Shown here piece by piece: positions 48,319-56,373 of a DNA stretch of 64,000 nt. This DNA comes from SIG452 sp045638525 (lineage in GTDB: Bacteria; Bacillota; Clostridia; UMGS1840). The DNA lies in the NCBI GenBank assembly GCA_045638525.1, contig JAZUBQ010000023.1:167770-231769 (forward strand). The letters run 5' to 3'. A program made the position numbers and the translations under genes. Below the pieces are notes generated by a model. It saw only the letters and a program-made list of their open reading frames with translations. It was not told where the DNA came from and made no database searches. The first letter of the stretch is position 1, and each line of letters begins with the position of its first letter.

Positions 48319-48807
48319 ATGGCTCGCATTAGTGAAGCCGGTGTGAAAAAAATTTGCGAAATCTGTGACAGATATACCAATGAAAAAACACCGCTGATGA
48401 TGATTTTAAGCGACATTCAAAATGAATATGGATACATTCCCTTGGATGTGCAGGAGATTGTTTCGGAAAAAACCGGAATTTCTGTTGCAGAAATCTACGG
48501 AGTGGTAACCTTTTATTCCTTCTTTTCTTTAGAACCGAAAGGGAAATATGTAATCGGATGCTGTATGGGAACTGCTTGTTATGTCAAAGGAGCGCAGCTG
48601 GTGATGGATAAATTTTCAGAGCTTTTGGGGATTGCTCCCGGAGAAACCACTGCGGACGGCTTGTTTACCATAGATGCGTTGCGTTGTATCGGTGCCTGCG
48701 GGATTGCTCCCGCGGTAACCATTAACGGGAAAGTATACCCCAAACTTTCTGTGGATCAGGTTCCCGGCATTGTAGCGGAATACAAAGCTTTAGGAGGTGC
48801 AAACTAA
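48319..48807 (+). CDS. NuoE/HydC-like [2Fe-2S] subunit of a bifurcating-type hydrogenase
   Basis: The 162-residue thioredoxin-like [2Fe-2S] protein has the cluster cysteines in GCCMGTACYVKGA and RCIGACGIAPA. It is homologous to NuoE and to the small subunit (HydC/HndA) of NAD(P)-linked [FeFe]-hydrogenases. AAGGAGG at 48304-48310 fixes the ATG at 48319; a longer frame starts before the likely mRNA start and is rejected. It is the first gene of a three-gene operon, one base before the next gene. Confidence 0.93.
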   Translation: MARISEAGVKKICEICDRYTNEKTPLMMILSDIQNEYGYIPLDVQEIVSEKTGISVAEIYGVVTFYSFFSLEPKGKYVIGCCMGTACYVKGAQLVMDKFSELLGIAPGETTADGLFTIDALRCIGACGIAPAVTINGKVYPKLSVDQVPGIVAEYKALGGAN

Positions 48808-48808
48808 G

Positions 48809-50689
48809 ATGAAAACTTTTGCCGAATTAGATGCGAAAATCTGTAGCTGTACCGAAGCGTTAAAAGGAAAAATTGAAGGACTTGGCGGAAAACGTGCCAT
48901 CTTACTTTGTGGTGGTACCGGTTGTTTGTCTTCCAATTCCATGGATATTAAGAAAAAGTTTGAACAACTCATTGAAGCCAACAATTTAGGAGACAAAGTG
49001 AGCTGTAACATTGTTGGGTGTTTTGGCTTTTGTTCTCAGGGACCTTTTGTGAAAATTTATCCGGAAGATACTTTGTATCGTCTGGTGCAAGAGGATGACG
49101 TAGAAGAAATTTTTGAAAAAGATATCAAAAACGGCGAAATTGTGGCACGTCTTCTTTACATAGAACCTTTAACAGGAGAAAAAGTTGCAAAACAGGAAGA
49201 TATCAATTTCTATAAAAAACAAAAACGTATTGCTTTGCACGGTTGTGGTGTCATCAATCCCGAAGATATGAATGAAGCAATGGGAGAAGGTGCGTTTGCC
49301 GGCTTAAAAAGAGCACTTTCGATGGATCCGAAAGAAGTTATCGATGAAGTGCTTGCATCAGGAATTCGTGGTCGTGGCGGAGCAGGATTCCCAACCGGTA
49401 GAAAGTGGAGCTTTGCGTATGCCAATGAAGCAGATCAGAAATATGTAGTGTGTAATGGTGACGAAGGCGACCCGGGCGCATTTATGGACCGTTCCATTCT
49501 GGAAGGGAATCCATTTGCGGTGTTGGAAGGTATGATGATTGCAGGATATGCCATTGGAGCAACCGAAGGTTATTTCTATGTTCGTGCCGAGTATCCCATT
49601 GCTGTAAATCGTTTGAAAAATGCCATCAATCAGATGAACGAAGCAGGAATTCTGGGTGACAATATTTTAGGTTCCGGATTCAGTTTTCGTGCACATATCC
49701 GTTTGGGTGCCGGTGCATTTGTGTGCGGAGAAGAAACCGCACTGTTAAATTCCATTGAAGGAAAACGCGGTATGCCCCGTCCCCGTCCGCCATTCCCGGC
49801 TGTGAAAGGATTGTGGGGAAAACCCACCATTGTAAACAATGTGGAAACATTGGCTTGTATTCCCTATATTTTACGGGAAGGTGCTGAAAAATTCGCAGAA
49901 TGTGGTACCGAAAAATCAAAAGGTACCAAGGTATTTGCTTTAGGTGGTAAAGTTAATAACGTAGGTTTGGTGGAAATTCCCATGGGTACCACCTTACGGG
50001 AACTGATTTATGATATCGGCGGCGGTATTCCCGGTGGCAAACAGTTTAAAGCTATCCAGACCGGTGGACCCTCCGGCGGTTGTCTGACTGCGGAAGCATT
50101 AGACGAACCCATTGATTTTGATAATCTGGTAGCCAAAGGCTCTATGATGGGGTCCGGCGGTGCCATTGTTATGGATGAAGATAACTGTATGGTAGACGTT
50201 GCAAAATTCTATATGGAATTTATTTGCGATGAATCTTGCGGTAAATGTTCTCCCTGCCGTATCGGTACCAAACGAATGCTTGAAATTTTAACCCGCATTA
50301 CCGAAGGAAACGGCACAATGCAGGATTTGGAAGAATTGCAGGAATTGGGCGAAACCGTAAAAGCCAACTCCTTGTGTGCGTTGGGGCAGACAGCGGCAAA
50401 TCCGATTATTTCTACATTAACCCATTTTAAAGATGAATATTTAGCACATATCAACGACAAAAAATGTCCTGCAAAAGTGTGTAAGAAGCTGATTCGCTAC
50501 ACCATTGTGCAAGATAATTGTTTTGGATGCGGAATGTGTGCAAAAGCTTGTCCCGTTGGTTGTATCAAGCAAACCGATTATACTGCTCCCGGCAAAAAGT
50601 TGAAATCTTATCAGATTGATGCTACGCAGTGTGTAAAATGCGGCGCTTGTCTTGCAACCTGTAAGTTTAAAGCAATCATTCAGAAGTAA
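48809..50689 (+). CDS. NuoF/HydB-like NADH-binding subunit of the hydrogenase
   Basis: The 626-residue flavoprotein has an N-terminal thioredoxin-like [2Fe-2S] domain (about 1-110), then the NuoF core with the NADH site GRGGAGFPTGRKW and the FMN site YVVCNGDEGDPGAFMDR, the [4Fe-4S] motif ESCGKCSPCRIGTKRM, and a C-terminal two-cluster ferredoxin domain (CFGCGMCAKACP, CVKCGACLATCK). This is the layout of HydB/HndC, which binds NAD(P)H and FMN and, in known complexes, confurcates electrons with reduced ferredoxin. TAGGAGG lies at the end of the preceding gene. Confidence 0.95.
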   Translation: MKTFAELDAKICSCTEALKGKIEGLGGKRAILLCGGTGCLSSNSMDIKKKFEQLIEANNLGDKVSCNIVGCFGFCSQGPFVKIYPEDTLYRLVQEDDVEEIFEKDIKNGEIVARLLYIEPLTGEKVAKQEDINFYKKQKRIALHGCGVINPEDMNEAMGEGAFAGLKRALSMDPKEVIDEVLASGIRGRGGAGFPTGRKWSFAYANEADQKYVVCNGDEGDPGAFMDRSILEGNPFAVLEGMMIAGYAIGATEGYFYVRAEYPIAVNRLKNAINQMNEAGILGDNILGSGFSFRAHIRLGAGAFVCGEETALLNSIEGKRGMPRPRPPFPAVKGLWGKPTIVNNVETLACIPYILREGAEKFAECGTEKSKGTKVFALGGKVNNVGLVEIPMGTTLRELIYDIGGGIPGGKQFKAIQTGGPSGGCLTAEALDEPIDFDNLVAKGSMMGSGGAIVMDEDNCMVDVAKFYMEFICDESCGKCSPCRIGTKRMLEILTRITEGNGTMQDLEELQELGETVKANSLCALGQTAANPIISTLTHFKDEYLAHINDKKCPAKVCKKLIRYTIVQDNCFGCGMCAKACPVGCIKQTDYTAPGKKLKSYQIDATQCVKCGACLATCKFKAIIQK

Positions 50690-50703
50690 GGAGGAATATC
50701 AAA

Positions 50704-52470
50704 ATGGCTAACGTGAATATTAAAATTGAAGGCGTTTCTTACCAGGTTGAAGAAGGTTTAACCATTTTAGAGGCGGCAAAAGCTTGTGGCTATGAAATTC
50801 CATCCTTGTGTGCATTTAACCATGGTGAATGTTCCAATGGTTCTTGTCGTGTGTGTCTGGTAGAAGTTGCCGGAGCAAGAGGTTTGGTTGCTTCTTGTGT
50901 GTATCCCGTAAATGAAGGAATCGACATCCGCATTTCCACCCCAAAAGCAGCGGAAGCTCGTCGTGCTTCTGTGGAATTGCTGTTGTCTAACCATAATCAG
51001 AATTGTCAGCAGTGCGATAAAAACGGACAGTGTGAATTGCTTCATGTGGCTTCTGTCACCGGTGCAAGAGAAGGACGGTATCAGGGTGCAAAAACCCCGG
51101 TAACCGTGGATGAACTCACGCCTTCTATTGTTCGTGATACTTCCAAGTGTATCTTATGCGGACGTTGTGTGGCAAGATGTCAGAATGCTCACGGTATGGG
51201 TATTTTGGGATTTGAAAACCGTGGTTTTAAAACCATTGTTGCACCTGCTGAAAATCGCTCGATGAAAAATTCACCTTGTATTTTGTGCGGACAGTGTGTC
51301 AGCGTGTGTCCTACCGGTGCTTTGATGGAAAAATCCGAAATTGCAAAAGTGGATGCTGCAATGAAAGCGGGCAAACACGTAGTAGTGCAAACAGCACCTG
51401 CCGTTCGTGCCGCTTTGGGAGAAGAATTCGGTCTTCCCGTTGGTACTGCCGTTACCGGAAAAATGGTGGCAGCATTGAAACGTTTGGGCTTTGATAAAGT
51501 GTATGACACTAACTTTGCCGCAGATTTAACCATTATGGAAGAGGGAACCGAACTGCTTCATAGAATTCAGAACGGCGGAACCCTGCCGATGATTACTTCC
51601 TGTTCTCCCGGATGGATTAACTACGCGGAATATAACTATGGAGATTTACTGGATCATTTGTCCAGCTGTAAATCACCTCATCAGATGCAGGGCGCAATTA
51701 TTAAAACCTACTATGCGGAACGAAACGGCATTGACCCGAAGGATATTTTCGTGGTTTCCATTATGCCCTGTACCGCAAAAAAAGATGAAAAAGAACGTGA
51801 ACAGATGCAAAATGACGGCATCAAAGATGTGGATGCAGTGCTTACCACAAGAGAATTGGCTCGTATGATTAAACGTGCGGGTATCTTATTTACCCGTTTG
51901 CCCGATGAAGAATTTGATCAGGATTTGATGGGCGATTACACCGGCGCAGGTGTAATTTTCGGTGTAACCGGCGGTGTTATGGAAGCGGCACTTCGTACCG
52001 TATACTTTGTGTTAACCGGAAAAGAACACGAAGCCATCAAATTTGAAGCGGTTCGTGGGTTTGACGGAATCCGTGAAGCTTCCTTGGATATTAACGGAAC
52101 TGTGGTGAATGTGGCAATCGCTCACGGTATGAAAAATGCGAAAATCCTCCTGGAAGATATTCGTGCAGGAAAATCCAAATATCACTTCATTGAAATTATG
52201 GGTTGTCCCGGCGGATGTATCGCAGGTGGAGGTCAGCCTATCATCCGTCCTTGCTTCTTACCCAATGAAGCGGATGATATTTTAGATACATACAAAGAAA
52301 AGAGAGCAAACGCCCTCTATTCGGAAGACGAAAGACTCACCTTGCGTCAGTCTCATAACAATCCGCAGATTAAAGCTTTGTATGACGAATTTTTAGGAAA
52401 ACCAAATTCTCATAAAGCGCACGAATTGTTGCATACGACATATTCTGCCCGCATCGGTTTTAACGATTAA
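50704..52470 (+). CDS. [FeFe]-hydrogenase catalytic subunit (HydA/HndD-like)
   Basis: The 588-residue enzyme reduces protons to H2. It has an N-terminal [2Fe-2S] ferredoxin domain (CSNGSCRVCLVE), a His-Cys3 cluster region (HNQNCQQCDKNGQCELLH), two [4Fe-4S] motifs (CILCGRCVARC, CILCGQCVSVCP) and the H-cluster signatures TSCSPGW (about 299), MPCTAKK (about 354) and MGCPGGCIAGGGQP (about 499), followed by the small-subunit-like C-terminus. With the two upstream genes it forms a trimeric NAD(P)H/ferredoxin-dependent hydrogenase typical of fermenting Clostridia. The maturases HydE, HydF and HydG are not in the window. Confidence 0.96.
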   Translation: MANVNIKIEGVSYQVEEGLTILEAAKACGYEIPSLCAFNHGECSNGSCRVCLVEVAGARGLVASCVYPVNEGIDIRISTPKAAEARRASVELLLSNHNQNCQQCDKNGQCELLHVASVTGAREGRYQGAKTPVTVDELTPSIVRDTSKCILCGRCVARCQNAHGMGILGFENRGFKTIVAPAENRSMKNSPCILCGQCVSVCPTGALMEKSEIAKVDAAMKAGKHVVVQTAPAVRAALGEEFGLPVGTAVTGKMVAALKRLGFDKVYDTNFAADLTIMEEGTELLHRIQNGGTLPMITSCSPGWINYAEYNYGDLLDHLSSCKSPHQMQGAIIKTYYAERNGIDPKDIFVVSIMPCTAKKDEKEREQMQNDGIKDVDAVLTTRELARMIKRAGILFTRLPDEEFDQDLMGDYTGAGVIFGVTGGVMEAALRTVYFVLTGKEHEAIKFEAVRGFDGIREASLDINGTVVNVAIAHGMKNAKILLEDIRAGKSKYHFIEIMGCPGGCIAGGGQPIIRPCFLPNEADDILDTYKEKRANALYSEDERLTLRQSHNNPQIKALYDEFLGKPNSHKAHELLHTTYSARIGFND

Positions 52471-52614
52471 AAGCCGGATAAAATAACGGTATAACGAACA
52501 GAACCGTTCGCCGCAGCATTGCATGCAGCATAATAGTACGGCTTCGGGCGAAATTTGCAAATTCTCGAAGATTATCTCTTCGCTTTGCAAATAAATGCTG
52601 AAAAAACAATAAAT

Positions 52615-52648
52615 TGAAAAAAGAATAGGAGCAATCCTATTCTTTTTT
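52615..52648 (+). terminator. Terminator of the hydrogenase operon
   Basis: AAAAGAATAGGA pairs with TCCTATTCTTTT around GCAA, with TTTG after. A further hairpin (ATTTGCAAA...TTTGCAAAT, 52552-52592) lies upstream; the rest of 52471-52771 holds nothing recognisable. Confidence 0.88.
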
Positions 52649-52771
52649 TGTTGTATAACAATCTTGTAGTATTGGATGTAACCGTACGACTTCGGAATTA
52701 TCATCACTCATTTGGTGTTTGGTTTTTCAGTCTTCGTATTTCTTTTATGGAAAAAATACATGTTACGAAAA

Positions 52772-52795
52772 AACTTGTTGACAAATCAACAAGTT
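52772..52795 (+). promoter_or_regulatory. Operator palindrome 1 overlapping the -35 box
   Basis: AACTTGTTGA-CAAA-TCAACAAGTT is a perfect 10-bp inverted repeat covering the TTGACA -35 box. Its core TGTTGA-N4-TCAACA recurs in operator 2. Confidence 0.75.
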
Positions 52796-52806
52796 TTTGG
52801 TATAAT
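52778..52806 (+). promoter_or_regulatory. Promoter of the alcohol dehydrogenase-DegV-aldehyde dehydrogenase operon
   Basis: TTGACA (52778-52783) and TATAAT (52801-52806) have a 17-bp spacer, with palindromic operators over the -35 box and just after the -10 box. Confidence 0.92.
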
Positions 52807-52808
52807 AC

Positions 52809-52830
52809 AGATGTTGATTTCTCAACATCT
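52809..52830 (+). promoter_or_regulatory. Operator palindrome 2 at the transcription start
   Basis: AGATGTTGA-TTTC-TCAACATCT is a perfect 9-bp inverted repeat beginning 3 bp after the -10 box. It shares the TGTTGA-N4-TCAACA core with operator 1; the operator centres are 36 bp apart. Confidence 0.75.
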
Positions 52831-52880
52831 TGTTTTGGAGAACATTTCGTGTAGATATGAAGTAAAAAAAAGAGGTAATT

Positions 52881-54086
52881 ATGTTTTTTTTAAAATCAAT
52901 TTATTGTCGTATATTTCAGGGGGCATTTCGCATAGCGATGCCCTTTTTGCCGTACAGGGAACCGAAAATTATTGATTCCTGCAAAGAGCTTGGAGGAGTT
53001 TTGAAAAACGAAAGCGCAACTGCTGTGCTGGTTGTGACCGACAAAGGTATTATTCAAAACGGGTTATTGACACCTGTTACCGAGGTATTGGATTCCCAAA
53101 ATATTTCTTATGTTGTTTACGATGAAACGCTTCCCAATCCTACGGTTCAAAATGTCGAAGATGCACTCAGAATGTATTATAAACATCAATGCAATCGTAT
53201 CATCGCCATTGGCGGTGGATCTGCTATGGACTGTGCAAAAGCAGTGGGTGTTCGGGTTTCCTATCCCAAACGAACGGTGAATCAGTTGGGTGGAAAACTA
53301 AAGGCTTGGCGGAAATTACCCACCTTGATTGCCATTCCCACAACAGCCGGAACAGGAAGTGAAACCACTTTAGCCGCAATGATTACAGATTCTGTTACCC
53401 ATCGCAAATATGCTATTATGAGTTTTCCCTTAATTCCAAAATATGCAGTTTTGGATGCTACACTGACTTATTCGTTACCGCCTCATTTAACAGCGTCCAC
53501 CGGGATGGATGCTTTAACACATGCGGTGGAAGCTTATATCGGTCGTTCTACAACCAAAGAAACCCGCGCCCTTGCGACAGAGGCGGTGAAACTGGTATTT
53601 GAAAATCTTCCAACTGCTTTTGCGGACGGAAACAATCACAGCGCCAGAGAAAATATGCTTCATGCGGCATATAAAGCCGGCATTGCATTTTCCAAATCCT
53701 ATGTGGGATATATTCATGCTCTTGCTCACGCTTTGGGTGGTTTCTACGGAACACCTCACGGCCTTGCCAATACGGTCATTATGCCCTATGTTTTGAAAGC
53801 GTACGGAAAAAGTGTATACAAAAAACTACACGAGCTCGGTGTGGTTGCAGGCGTTTGTGAACCGAAGGATTCCCCGAAAATTGGTGCAGAAAAATTGATT
53901 GCGGCGATTGAAAAGTTAAATAGCGATATGGGGATTCCAAAAAAACTGCAAGGCATCCAAAAAGAAGATGTTATCCCCTTAGCAAAACACGCAGAAAAGG
54001 AAGCGAATCCGCTATATCCCGTACCCAAGCTGATGACCGAAAAAGAGCTTGCGAATCTTTATTACGAAGTTGGAGAAATCAGATGA
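52881..54086 (+). CDS. Iron-containing alcohol dehydrogenase
   Basis: The 401-residue group III dehydrogenase has the NAD-binding IAIGGGSAMDCAK motif (about 110-122), the family signature IAIPTTAGTGSET, and metal ligands in TGMDALTHAVEAYI (Asp, His), HALAHALGG (His) and GTPHGLANTV (His). Enzymes of this group oxidise primary alcohols or reduce aldehydes with NAD(P); the substrate is not set by sequence. It is the first gene of a three-gene operon under a double operator and overlaps degV by 4 nt. GAGGTAATT precedes the ATG. Confidence 0.93.
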   Translation: MFFLKSIYCRIFQGAFRIAMPFLPYREPKIIDSCKELGGVLKNESATAVLVVTDKGIIQNGLLTPVTEVLDSQNISYVVYDETLPNPTVQNVEDALRMYYKHQCNRIIAIGGGSAMDCAKAVGVRVSYPKRTVNQLGGKLKAWRKLPTLIAIPTTAGTGSETTLAAMITDSVTHRKYAIMSFPLIPKYAVLDATLTYSLPPHLTASTGMDALTHAVEAYIGRSTTKETRALATEAVKLVFENLPTAFADGNNHSARENMLHAAYKAGIAFSKSYVGYIHALAHALGGFYGTPHGLANTVIMPYVLKAYGKSVYKKLHELGVVAGVCEPKDSPKIGAEKLIAAIEKLNSDMGIPKKLQGIQKEDVIPLAKHAEKEANPLYPVPKLMTEKELANLYYEVGEIR

Positions 54087-54919
54087 GAAAAATAAAAATT
54101 GTTGCAGACTCTTCGTGTGATCTGTTCAAACTTGAACACACCGATTTTGAAACTGCACCCATGAAAATTATTACGGCCGAGCGTGAGTTTGTTGATGATA
54201 TTTCACTTGATGTTGAGCAGATGACAAACTTTTTATATCAGTTTCACGGAAAGTCGAAATCATCTTGTCCGAACACCTCAGACTGGCTGGATGCCTTTGG
54301 TGATGCAGATGATGTTTTTTGTGTAACCATTACAAGCGGTCTTTCCGGAAGTTATAATTCCGCTTGTGCGGCGAAGAAAATCTATGAAGCGGAGAATGAA
54401 GGGAAACGTGTTCACGTTTTTGATACACTTTCAGCCGGACCCGAAATTACCTTAATCGTTGAAAAAATTGCCGAATGTATCGAAAAAGGGATGTCCCTTG
54501 AAGATATTCGTGAGTGCGTGACGGCATATATGAAAAAAACAGGACTTGTTTTTATGCTAAAATCGCTTAAAACATTTGCCAACAACGGAAGAATATCTCC
54601 CATTGTTGCAAAGCTTGTCGGGATTGCAGGTATCTGTATTGTAGGGAAAGCAAGTGAGGAAGGAACGCTGGAACCCATGCAAAAGCCAAGAGGGGAAAAA
54701 CGTGCGCTTGAAATACTTGCGGATAGCTTACAAAGGGAAGGATTTCGGGACGGGAAAATCAGTATTGGCCATTGTCAGAACGAATCCGCAGCCCAACAAC
54801 TCAAAGAACTCATTCTGAAAAAATTCGAAAATGTACAGATTGAAATCCATAAGCTCAGAGGTCTTTGCAGCTTCTATGCAGAAAAAGGCGGAGTCCTTGT
54901 AGGTTTTGAAAAGGCATAA
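54083..54919 (+). CDS. DegV/FakB-family fatty acid-binding protein
   Basis: The 278-residue protein has the DegV signatures: VADSSCDLF at the start, TSGLSGSYNSA (about 75-85) forming the carboxylate-binding site, and FANNGRISPIVAKL (about 168-181). FakB proteins hold a free fatty acid while the kinase FakA makes acyl-phosphate for phospholipid synthesis. No fakA is present here. Coupled translation (ATGA) with an alcohol dehydrogenase, and an aldehyde dehydrogenase directly downstream, suggest that its ligand may be the product of those enzymes. Confidence 0.9.
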   Translation: MRKIKIVADSSCDLFKLEHTDFETAPMKIITAEREFVDDISLDVEQMTNFLYQFHGKSKSSCPNTSDWLDAFGDADDVFCVTITSGLSGSYNSACAAKKIYEAENEGKRVHVFDTLSAGPEITLIVEKIAECIEKGMSLEDIRECVTAYMKKTGLVFMLKSLKTFANNGRISPIVAKLVGIAGICIVGKASEEGTLEPMQKPRGEKRALEILADSLQREGFRDGKISIGHCQNESAAQQLKELILKKFENVQIEIHKLRGLCSFYAEKGGVLVGFEKA

Positions 54920-54935
54920 TGAATTGGAGGCAAAT

Positions 54936-56318
54936 ATGACAAACCAAGAAATACAGCATTTACTGGAAAAACAAAGAAACTATTATAAAAGCGGTGTCAC
55001 GATTCCGGTAAAATTCAGAATTGAACAGTTAAAAAAACTGTATGCCACTGTGAAAAAATATCAAACCCGGGTGAATGATGCTTTACAATCCGACCTTGGA
55101 AAAAGTCATTTTGAAGGTTTTATGTGCGAAAGCGGACTGGTGCTTTCAGAAATTTCCTATATGATTCGCCATACCAAAAAATTTGCGAGAAGAAAAACGG
55201 TTGCAACTCCTCTTACCAATTTTGCATCTCACAGCTATAAACAACCGGTTCCTTATGGGAATACGCTTATTATGAGTCCGTGGAATTATCCGTTTTTGTT
55301 GGCGATTGATCCTCTTTGTGATGCCATTGCAGCAGGAAATACAGCCATTGTAAAACCCAGTGCTTATTCTCCGGCAACCTCGGAAATCATCAAAAAAATT
55401 ATTACCGAATGTTTTGATTCCAACTATGTTGCTGTCGTTACAGGCGGAAGGGAAGAAAACAAGGCGTTACTGGAACAAAAATTTGACTTTGTATTTTTCA
55501 CAGGCAGTCAGGCGGTAGGGAAAGAAGTTCTTCGTAAAACCGCTGAACATTTAACACCTGCAGTGTTGGAATTGGGCGGAAAAAGCCCTTGTATTGTGGA
55601 TAAAAGTGCCAATATAAAACTTGCCGCAAAACGAATTGTGTTCGGAAAATTCTTAAATTGCGGTCAGACTTGTGTTGCTCCTGATTATATTCTTTGTGAA
55701 GAGACTATCAAGGATGAATTTGTGGCAGAAGTGGTAAAACAAATCAAAAAGCAATACACCGAGGACCCACTTCACAATCCGGATTACGGAAAAATCATTA
55801 ACGAAAAGCATTTCGACCGTCTTTTGGGATTGATTGATAACACTAAAGTGGTGCTTGGCGGGGAAACCAATCGTCAGACCCGGCAGATTGCACCAACCGT
55901 GATGGATAACGTAACCGAAACCGATGCTGTAATGGGAGAAGAAATTTTTGGTCCTATTCTGCCGGTTCTGACCTTTCGTGATTTTGATGTGTTATTGGAT
56001 GAGTTAAAAGATAAGGAGAAACCACTTGCATTATATTTGTTTTCCGGCAATCGTGGGCATATCAAACGTGTCACAAAAGAACTTTCTTACGGTGGCGGCT
56101 GCATCAACGACGTGGTGGTACATCTTGCAACCAGTGAGATGGGCTTTGGCGGTGTGGGAGAAAGCGGTATGGGTTCTTACCACGGAAAAGATGGCTTTGA
56201 TGCGTTTTCGCACCATAAATCTGTGATGGATAAGAAAACCTGGCTGGATTTACCTATGCGTTATCAGCCGTATAAAAGTAAATTCTATGAACTGTTGTTG
56301 CATCTGTTTTTAAAATAA
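54936..56318 (+). CDS. Aldehyde dehydrogenase, class 3-like
   Basis: The 460-residue NAD(P)-dependent enzyme oxidises aldehydes to acids. The catalytic cysteine is in NCGQTCVAPDY (about 240-250), the general-base glutamate in VLELGGKSP (about 210), and the cofactor-site motifs MSPWNYPF and FFTGSQAVGK are present. The short length and the WNYPFLLAIDPL segment match the ALDH3 group, whose members often take medium and long-chain aldehydes. TTGGAGG before 54936 sets the start. It ends the operon with a bidirectional terminator. Confidence 0.9.
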   Translation: MTNQEIQHLLEKQRNYYKSGVTIPVKFRIEQLKKLYATVKKYQTRVNDALQSDLGKSHFEGFMCESGLVLSEISYMIRHTKKFARRKTVATPLTNFASHSYKQPVPYGNTLIMSPWNYPFLLAIDPLCDAIAAGNTAIVKPSAYSPATSEIIKKIITECFDSNYVAVVTGGREENKALLEQKFDFVFFTGSQAVGKEVLRKTAEHLTPAVLELGGKSPCIVDKSANIKLAAKRIVFGKFLNCGQTCVAPDYILCEETIKDEFVAEVVKQIKKQYTEDPLHNPDYGKIINEKHFDRLLGLIDNTKVVLGGETNRQTRQIAPTVMDNVTETDAVMGEEIFGPILPVLTFRDFDVLLDELKDKEKPLALYLFSGNRGHIKRVTKELSYGGGCINDVVVHLATSEMGFGGVGESGMGSYHGKDGFDAFSHHKSVMDKKTWLDLPMRYQPYKSKFYELLLHLFLK

Positions 56319-56321
56319 AAG

Positions 56322-56365
56322 AAAAAGTGGGCGTAAGCAAAACAATTTTGCTTACGCCCGTTTTG
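56322..56365. terminator. Bidirectional terminator between aldehyde dehydrogenase and ABC genes
   Basis: GGGCGTAAGCAAAA pairs with TTTTGCTTACGCCC around a 3-nt loop, with AAAAAG on the left and GTTTTGG on the right, so it can act for both convergent transcripts. Confidence 0.85.
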
Positions 56366-56373
56366 GTTTCATA

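Noticed and set aside
52648..52975. Frames of 68-87 codons before the alcohol dehydrogenase
   Set aside because: They cross the promoter and operators and end inside the dehydrogenase gene in another frame.
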